In this document: positions 57,717 to 64,000 of the stretch, one piece after another | Position numbering within the stretch: position 1 is the first letter of the stretch | Layout: the number at the start of each line of letters is the position of its first letter | Assembly (NCBI GenBank): GCA_014529385.2 | Contig: CM043964.1 | Coordinates: 133,026,420 to 133,090,419, forward strand | DNA length: 64,000 nucleotides | Origin: Adiantum capillus-veneris | Lineage: Eukaryota; Streptophyta; Polypodiopsida; Polypodiales; Pteridaceae | Reading direction: 5' to 3' | Made by a program: the position numbers and the translations under genes | Notes under the pieces: model-generated | What the model saw: only the letters and a program-made list of their open reading frames with translations | Told to the model about the DNA's origin: nothing | The model's database searches: none

Positions 57717-58376
57717 CTAAAAAGCTCTGTGACACTCGTGTCAGACCATCCATAAATAGATTGTAGATTAAGCAGTGCCAAAGATGTACGAAGAACTGAA
57801 GTGTTTGCACAATTGTAAAGCGGTGTTCGTGCAAGTCTCCGCATCATCTCACCTTCTGGCTCAACGTCACTCTCATGTCGTTGATGTGGACGTGATGATT
57901 GAGGTTGATCGACATTGTTTTCTTGGATGGTTTCTCCACCTTGGTTTTCAATAACCGGATCCATGTCAAAAAACGCATCCAACGTTTGATCCATCTCAGC
58001 TTCTTAGAATGTGACATTCTCTGTTGGTGGGGTACGTAGATTCCATTGGTGGTTCGTTTGACATTCGTCTTCTCTGTGATGAAGTTGGAACAATATCTAT
58101 TTGTGGGGATTGATCGACTGCATCCTGACCATGAGATCAAAAATGCAAATCTTGTAGTTTCTCTGCAGGGAAGAGACCGTTGTTGCGTATGTGCTGTTCA
58201 CATATCTTGCATTTTCGAAAGATCTGCTGCTTGCATCGCACACAAGGACACGCCATCCTATCGTCCATAATTGATCTGTGTCTGTCGTATAATAAATTTA
58301 CAGTAAGGAGCATAGATTCTCTTTAACCTTGTATATATAAATAGTGTAAACTACCTCACATTCTCTAGTCATGCCC

Positions 58377-58414
58377 GATCTCCGCACACCTCGGTCTAGA
58401 GGTGCACGGAGATC
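58377..58414. repeat. 38-bp inverted repeat upstream of tnp2 (copy B)
   Basis: Same hairpin as at 13956 and 14186; single here. Confidence 0.7.
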
Positions 58415-58564
58415 AGGACCACGGGTAAATCATGTCTTTATTGGTCAAATTAAAGCCTATATTTTGGGTGCAACATACGTACACACACACACGTGCTCTT
58501 CAGACAATCCATGTAAACGGTCATTTTCGAAACGGATTGTGTTTTTTCGTGAAAAAACATAACC

Positions 58565-60115
58565 GGATTTGAACTACGGTTTGTGTATTCTGGTGTTCTC
58601 AAACATTGATTCGGCTTGCCATACACACTCTTGTATTGCTTTAAGACAATTAATGGACTACGGATGGTTTCAGTAGCATAGAAGCCATTTCCGAAGTCCG
58701 TTGCGTTTTTTGTAGAAAAACGAATCCGGATTTGACCTACGACTTGTGTATTTGGTGTTTTTTCTATCCCTTTGACCTACGGCTTTCCATACGCACTCTT
58801 GACATTGCCTAAAGACTACCTAATCGACTACGGATGGTTTTGATAACCGTAGAATCAGTTTTGAAGTCCATTTGCGTTTTTTTGTAAAAAAACGTAATCG
58901 GATTGACCTATGGCTTGTGTATTTAGCGTTTCTTCTGTCCGTTTGACCTACGGCTTGCCATACATGCTCTTGACATTTCTTAAAACTACTTAATGGACTA
59001 CAGATGATTTATAGAGTAGAAGTCATTTCCGAAATCAGTTTGTGTTTTTTCGTAGAAAAAACGCAACCGGATTTGACCTACGGCTTGTGTATTTGGTGTT
59101 AATTCAAACCCATTGACCTACGGCTTCCCATACACACTCTTGATATGGCCTAAAGACTACTTAATGGATCTACGGATGGTTTCAGTACGCATAGAAGCCA
59201 TTTTCGAAGTCCGTTTGCGTTTTTCCGTAGAAAAACGCAACCGGATTTGACCTACGGCTTGTGTATTTGGCGTTTCTTCTGTCTGTTTGACCTAGCTTTC
59301 CATACATGGTCTTGATATTGCTTAAGACTACTAATGGACTACGGATGGTTTCGGATAGCGTAGAATTAGTTTCCGAAGTCCGTTTGCGTTTTCCCGTAAA
59401 AAAACGCAATCGGATTTGACCTATGGCTTGTGTATTTGGCGTTTCTTCTATGGCTGAAATCTTTGCAAATCTTTTATCTGCTGAATTTTGACTCTATGTT
59501 GGTGACGATGGACGATGCCAACAAGACGCGCTGAAAACGCTGATGCTGGAAATCTGCGTTTTACGGGCTGAAACTGCCAAACTTCGATGGATCTGCGTGC
59601 CGCAAGGATCGTGCTGTGGCAAGGTGAGATTTGCGAGGTTCGTAGGTTTACTACGGTGAATGTCTATGATGATAACTGAAAACGTTGGTGGCTTCTGATT
59701 AATCAGTCACGCTAAATTTGCAAAACTCTAGGCTTGGCTTGCTGATCCAAAAAACGCTCGGGCTGGTTTTGAGTTTGCTGCAAAAACGCTAGTGTTTTAG
59801 CTAGTCCTGCTGTACCTGGCACTGATCTCATTGCCTAAAAACCAAGGACTTGGATGGTGATGAAAATAGGCATAGAATCAGTTTTCGAAGACCGTCTGCG
59901 TTTTTTCGTAGAAAAACGCAACCGAATTTGACCTACGGCTTGTGGATTTGACGTTTCTTCTGTCCGTTTGACCTACGGCTTGCCATATAGGCTCTTGACA
60001 TTGCCTTAAGACTACCTAATGGACTACGGATGGTTTCGGTAGGCATACAAGCCATTTCCGAAGTCCGTTTGCATTTTTTCGTAGAAAAACGCAACCGGAT
60101 TTGACCTACGGCGTA
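58565..60115. repeat. 173-bp tandem array in CACTA B, interrupted
   Basis: Units start with ggatttgacctacgg-like sequence near 58565, 58728, 58900, 59070, 59244, 59413, 59926 and 60098. Spacing is more irregular than in copy A because of small deletions. A 416-bp unrelated segment (59451-59866) replaces about 3.5 units present in copy A (about 15050-15658). Confidence 0.85.
59451..59866. other. Foreign 416-bp segment inside the 173-bp array
   Basis: It begins tggctgaaatctttgc and ends gatgaaaatagg. It has no repeat similarity, no ORF of note and no obvious terminal repeats. Origin not recognised. Confidence 0.6.
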
Positions 60116-60589
60116 GAAGCCGTTTATGAAGTCCGCTTGTGTTTTTCGTAGAAAAACCCAACCGGACTTCAAAAACGGCTTGTATTTTGGGCGTTTCTTG
60201 TATCCGTTTGACCTACGGCTTGTTATATGCCCCCACCCAACCTTTTTTGAGGAGGAAGCTTGTCTCTAAGAGCAACGACGGCGCTGTTGTTGCTCCTAGA
60301 GGACTTTCATGTGTAAAGGTGAGAGTTAACCTTCGAATGTATTTTGAGCTGGTCAAATGAAGTCAAAGAAGCTCAAGAGGAGTGCCACATGTCGGCTGGT
60401 TATTAAAAATGCTAGAGGAGAGTGAGAGAGAAGCTCTGTGGAGCGCTGTGATGGTTTTTTGAGCAAGCAATGAGCCACCATCTTTGCCTTTTGTGTTTTG
60501 TCGCTCCTCCCTTTCCCTTTTCTTCTTCTATTCTGCTCTCGTACTAGCCGCGGCGCCGACGGAGCGTGTGTACGCCTGGGCCGCTGGTT

Positions 60590-60713
<124 letters not shown>

Positions 60714-60744
60714 GTGTGCTTTACAAGCTGTCACTAAGAATGCC

Positions 60745-60985
60745 GAATGATGACAGTAAGATGCAAACATTTCCGTTGGTCATGCAGGACAAGGCCAAAG
60801 TGTGGTTCGAAGCACTGGAAGGCGAACCAAAGTAAATGTGTCCGGCATTACTCACGAGGTTTCTGCATGACTTTCGCAAGGAAGTGTCCTCGCTCGGCAT
60901 GGACACAAGCTGAAGGCTTTGAAGCAGGATGTGGGTGAAGATTTCAAAGTGTTCTTGGATCAGTTCGAAGCTTGTCTTTATTCTC
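60745..60985 (+). pseudogene. Gag-like fragment inside CACTA B
   Basis: Same fragment as in copy A (DKAKVWFEALEGEPK, then FLHDFARK/FRKEV frames), with one base deleted near 60906 relative to copy A, which moves the last block to another frame. Confidence 0.45.
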
Positions 60986-61210
60986 TCTCTTTCCCTCTCT
61001 ACCTCTCTTTCTCTCTCCCTCTAAAACTATCTCTCTTTCTCTCTACCTCTATCTTTCCCTTCTTCCTTCTCTCTCTCTTCCTCTCTCTTTCTCTTTCTCT
61101 GTCTCTCTCTCTCTTTACCTCTAGCTCTCTCTCTCTCTCTATCTTTTTTTCTCTCCCTCTATCTTTCTCTACTCTCTCTATTTCTCTCTTTCTCTCTTTT
61201 CCCTCTCCCT
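60975..61210 (+). repeat. Polypyrimidine tract, copy B
   Basis: CT-rich tract equivalent to 16782-17000, with length differences. Confidence 0.85.
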
Positions 61211-61589
61211 TTTTTTATGTTTAATTTTGTTTCTACTCTATTATTTTACTACTTTTTGTTAATGTATTTAAAGTTTTTTTATTCTATTTTTGCATATACA
61301 AAACCCTAAAACTAATTAACTTTAACCCTGAAATTAATTTCAAGAAACCCTAAAATACAATTAACAATAACAAATTTGAATATAAAATTAAATAACAATA
61401 ATAAATTAAAATTAAACAACAATAACAATTTGAATTTTAAAATTAAATAGCAATTTTAAATATAAAATTAAACCAAAATTAAAAATTGTGTGTGTGTGTG
61501 TGTGTGTGTGAGCAATGAGATTGTGCACTCACATACACCTGTATGTGTGCACAAAGCTCTGGAGTAGCTTCCACATCTGCAAAAAAAAA

Positions 61590-61621
<32 letters not shown>

Positions 61622-61799
61622 AACAAAAAAACAAGGACAATAGGCTTACCTAGCAGCAAGTAGAGAAGACATGATGGTGTTTGCCCAAGCCCGTCGTAGT
61701 CCAAAGGTGCACATATGGCCGCGAGTTGAGCGAAGAGAGAGAGAGAGAATGAGTTTTTGGAAACGCGCAAGAAATAAGCCCGCAGTTTTGTTTTTACCA

Positions 61800-62026
61800 T
61801 TCAGCGTCGATACACGCTACTAGATACGCGTCGGTATACACTGCTGGATACACGTCGATATACACTGCTGAATACGCGTCGATATCTGCGTCGGTATACG
61901 CGACAGAAATTGAAAATTGAATTTTTTTAAAAATCTTAGCTCCCTCCAATATTGCCGATGCACATATCGACGCCCGCCAATGACGTCGGTAAGTTGGCGT
62001 CGGTATTCAAGTGATCTCTAGTAGTG
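61800..62026. repeat. Right terminal and subterminal repeats of CACTA B
   Basis: Near-identical to 17590-17810, ending ctctagtagtg at 62026. Confidence 0.85.
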
Positions 62027-62853
62027 ACAACGTCTTTCCAAAATGGATGACTAATCCATTTGGTGCTTGGGAGACATAGCTGCCGCAAGCATGCCTACTC
62101 TTTAGTCCATTTCATTATCCCAAAGTAGAGTGAAAAATTCTACTTTGTGTTTGAGAGACGTCATCATCACAAATATGATTCTAAGCATGTATACTATTAA
62201 CATTTGTGCACAATAAAAAGAGAACTAGTCTTATGAGACAAAAAATTGGTCATTGAAAAGAAATTTGTACACTTTCTTACACTAATGTAGCATTGCAAGC
62301 ATTGAAAAGGTTCATACTATCCCTAAGCTATATTCCTTGAATCCATCTAGCATCTTTAAAAGGATAATTTTTGAACTTAATAAGATACCTTGGGATAATC
62401 TTACCATGTCATAGTGCATTGGTTTCATGCCAAAGGATAGCTTCGGGTTGTAGCACCTCTTCTTGGTCTTTGATTTCGGGAGGGTCTTCAATAATTAGTT
62501 CACTTGGTGGCTCTGCTTTTTAGGGATTAAGTAGGCTCACATGAAAAGCATTGTGTATGAGCCAATGGTTGGGCAACTTGAGTTGATAAGGCATCTCATT
62601 GATTGGCTTCAAGATTTGAAAAGGACCATAGTATCTTTTTGCTAATTTAGCATAATACTTTTGATGGCCCGTAGGATTTTTCTCGTCGTTTTCCTCAATC
62701 AAGCCTTACGAAACTCAACTAATACCCAGTCATTTTCTTTGAACGTTAAGGCCCTTTTGTGCTTGTCAGCATCATCTTTTTGCCTTTGTTGAGAGATAGA
62801 TCTAGCCTCCTTAATCTTTTGAAATGATTCTTGTAGGTCACGGCTATACTCAT
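62027..62853 (-). pseudogene. Pol C-terminal remnant of element D, duplicate copy
   Basis: Near-identical to 17811-18639, including the same break points with the CACTA and with the C LTR. One T is absent from the run near 62681, so the [19 protein letters not shown] block opens to a different start than in the first copy. Confidence 0.85.
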
Positions 62854-64000
62854 TGTCATAAAATCTAATATCTGACCAACCCAAATGATTTTCTCATATT
62901 AAATTGATCATTTAATGTGGGAGAATAAACGGGAACAAGGGTTAAGATATAAATGATCTTATAGATCTATTTAAGCACGGGCCAATGGTAAAGGGGCCCA
63001 TATGAGAAAAGGTCTATCAAAGAGAAAGGTTAACTAATGGAGCAAAAGACCTTAGGGTTGTCTTCATTAAAGCCTCCAAAGGTAAGGGGGGGGGGGGGGG
63101 GGGGGGGGGGGGTACAAAGGGGTAGATAGTAAGTGAGAACCTCACAAAGGACCCATACCCTCATGAAAGGAAAGAGGTCACTTGTCAAGTGTAGAGACAC
63201 ACTAATCAAGCAGGTAGGGGGTGTGTGCTTAAGCAGGGGCTGTGCTTAAGCAAGGGGGGTGCTAGCTTAGCCTCACAAAGAGAAAGAAGGACACTTGTCA
63301 AGAGGCTACACACCTTGCCCCAATGGGAGCCCAACTCTCTCTCTCTCTCTCTCTCATTTGAGTCTACCACAAGCTCTCTCTCATTCATTCTTCCCTTCAC
63401 ACACTCTTGTGAAGCAAGGATTCCATCTCCTTCTCCAAGCTTGAGAAGTTGAGTGCCTACTACCACAAGCTCTTGGCTATGGATGCAAATCCACACAAGA
63501 GAATGCTTATGCTTGCTTTACCAATCTCTCTAATCTCCATTAACTCTATGCTAAGCTATGCTACAAGAGCTATGAGTGATTATGTGCAAGGGGTTATTTC
63601 TTTCTAGTAGAGCTACTTCTACTTCTCTCTTCTTCCTCACTCCCTCCTAGCTCTCCTCACCTTTCATGGTGTTTGAGGTCTTGGGATTGAGGCTAGGCAT
63701 TTTTCAAGCTCATGCTAATCATGTTTATTGTTGTAGTTATGTTAATGCTTGGTGAGTGAAGCTTACCATCTTCATCTCATCAAGAAGGTCTCAAGGAACA
63801 CAAACAGTTGTATTGTAAACAAGTCTTCCGTCATGGAATAATCTATAATAAAAATGCCTATTGGAGGGGGGACCGGCTCCAACTAATCCGGTCCTCTATT
63901 GGTGTCAATTTCTCTAAACTCTCACTCTCTTTTACAAGTATTGATCATGCCATGTTAATGAAGTAATGTGTTAAGTGTTGATCTCTCTATCCAAGCACTT
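62854..64000 (+). repeat. 5' LTR of a second copy of element C, cut by the window end
   Basis: It starts tgtcataaaatc at the same junction as 18640 and matches that LTR to 19931. About 160 bp are missing and replaced by a 27-G run at 63086-63112. Confidence 0.85.
63086..63112. repeat. 27-G homopolymer
   Basis: A pure G run at the edge of a deletion relative to 18874-19034. A comparable 26-G run is at 25990-26015. Confidence 0.9.

Larger units (their letters stand above)
54428..58268 (-). pseudogene. CACTA tnp2 transposase, copy B, full span but decayed
   Basis: The gene is read from 58268 to 54428. N-terminal transposase-associated domain (MACPCVRCK); TSVTELFR block; intron 57638-57716; NEQILPEGNHMPPSRPAAKK; the segment missing from copy A (57445-57127, with NPFGLRFIMEHMAYL-type sequence); the tnp2 core with MDVYLAPL-like sequence broken by an indel near 57030; HELPYWRDLLINYLLDPMH; GLKSHDWHKFL; DUF4218 (55929-55444, with SRWMFFLERFMKTLKG); DUF4216 (55077-54766, EYFGYIQDILKISFRKFD and PRWQFVVQ); and an acidic tail to 54428. 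A 197-bp block within the core is tandemly duplicated (56281-56670). Many frameshifts and a UAG near 54624 rule out activity. Confidence 0.85.

Overview
This window is plant nuclear DNA made almost entirely of transposable elements, mostly LTR retrotransposons and CACTA DNA transposons nested in one another. One intact gene that looks like a host gene, a single-exon F-box gene at about 35.7-37.1 kb, sits in the middle. The evidence for a land plant is Ty3/gypsy elements with initiator-Met primer sites, a Ty3 element with a second RNase H as in the Tat lineage, plant-type CACTA tnp2 genes (transposase-associated, tnp2, DUF4218 and DUF4216 regions), introns of 79-85 bp with GT/AG borders, and very many CT/GA/CA microsatellites. 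A large-genome plant, possibly a fern or another seed-free lineage, would fit, but nothing here fixes the species.

Layout. (1) 1-5808: right part of a Ty3-like element (T1) with gag and a DGG-type protease but no reverse transcriptase, ending in a 575-bp LTR. It is inserted in CACTA copy A. (2) 5809-17810: CACTA copy A, with tnp2 on the minus strand broken by a 5.2-kb gag-only LTR element (G, 7864-13024), followed by a 173-bp tandem array, microsatellites, a gag-like fragment and a terminal inverted repeat. (3) 17811-33143: minus-strand Ty3 chromovirus D. CACTA A is inserted beside its pol end, and a sister plus-strand chromovirus C (18640-27016) is inserted in its integrase region. (4) 33144-39292: gene-bearing stretch with the F-box gene, ending at a probable minus-strand LTR. 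(5) 39293-43156: remnants of minus-strand LTR elements. (6) 43157-62026: CACTA copy B, interrupted near its left end by Tat-type Ty3 element F (43486-52189, 4-bp target duplication gcgc). It carries a TNPA-like ORF and a full-span but decayed tnp2. (7) 62027-64000: the same D-remnant plus C-LTR junction seen at 17811-19931.

The main structural result is that 5809-19931 and 54870-64000 are direct-repeat copies. They share the CACTA right part, the flanking D remnant and the exact C insertion junction, while the left flank of CACTA B is unrelated to D and its target triplet does not match the right one. The simplest reading is unequal exchange between two CACTA copies, giving a tandem duplication with a unit of about 44 kb. 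The same sequence pattern could also arise from an assembly misjoin. If the duplication is real, the sequence after 64000 should repeat C, D and perhaps the F-box gene.

None of the transposon coding regions is intact. Stop codons and frameshifts are recorded in each entry but no repaired sequence is given. I did not find a clearly new enzymatic system. The most unusual items are the CACTA-mediated duplication, the 173-bp array inside the CACTA, the hairpin repeats at its other end, four in-frame UAG codons in element F, and the unidentified 405-residue ORF in element G.
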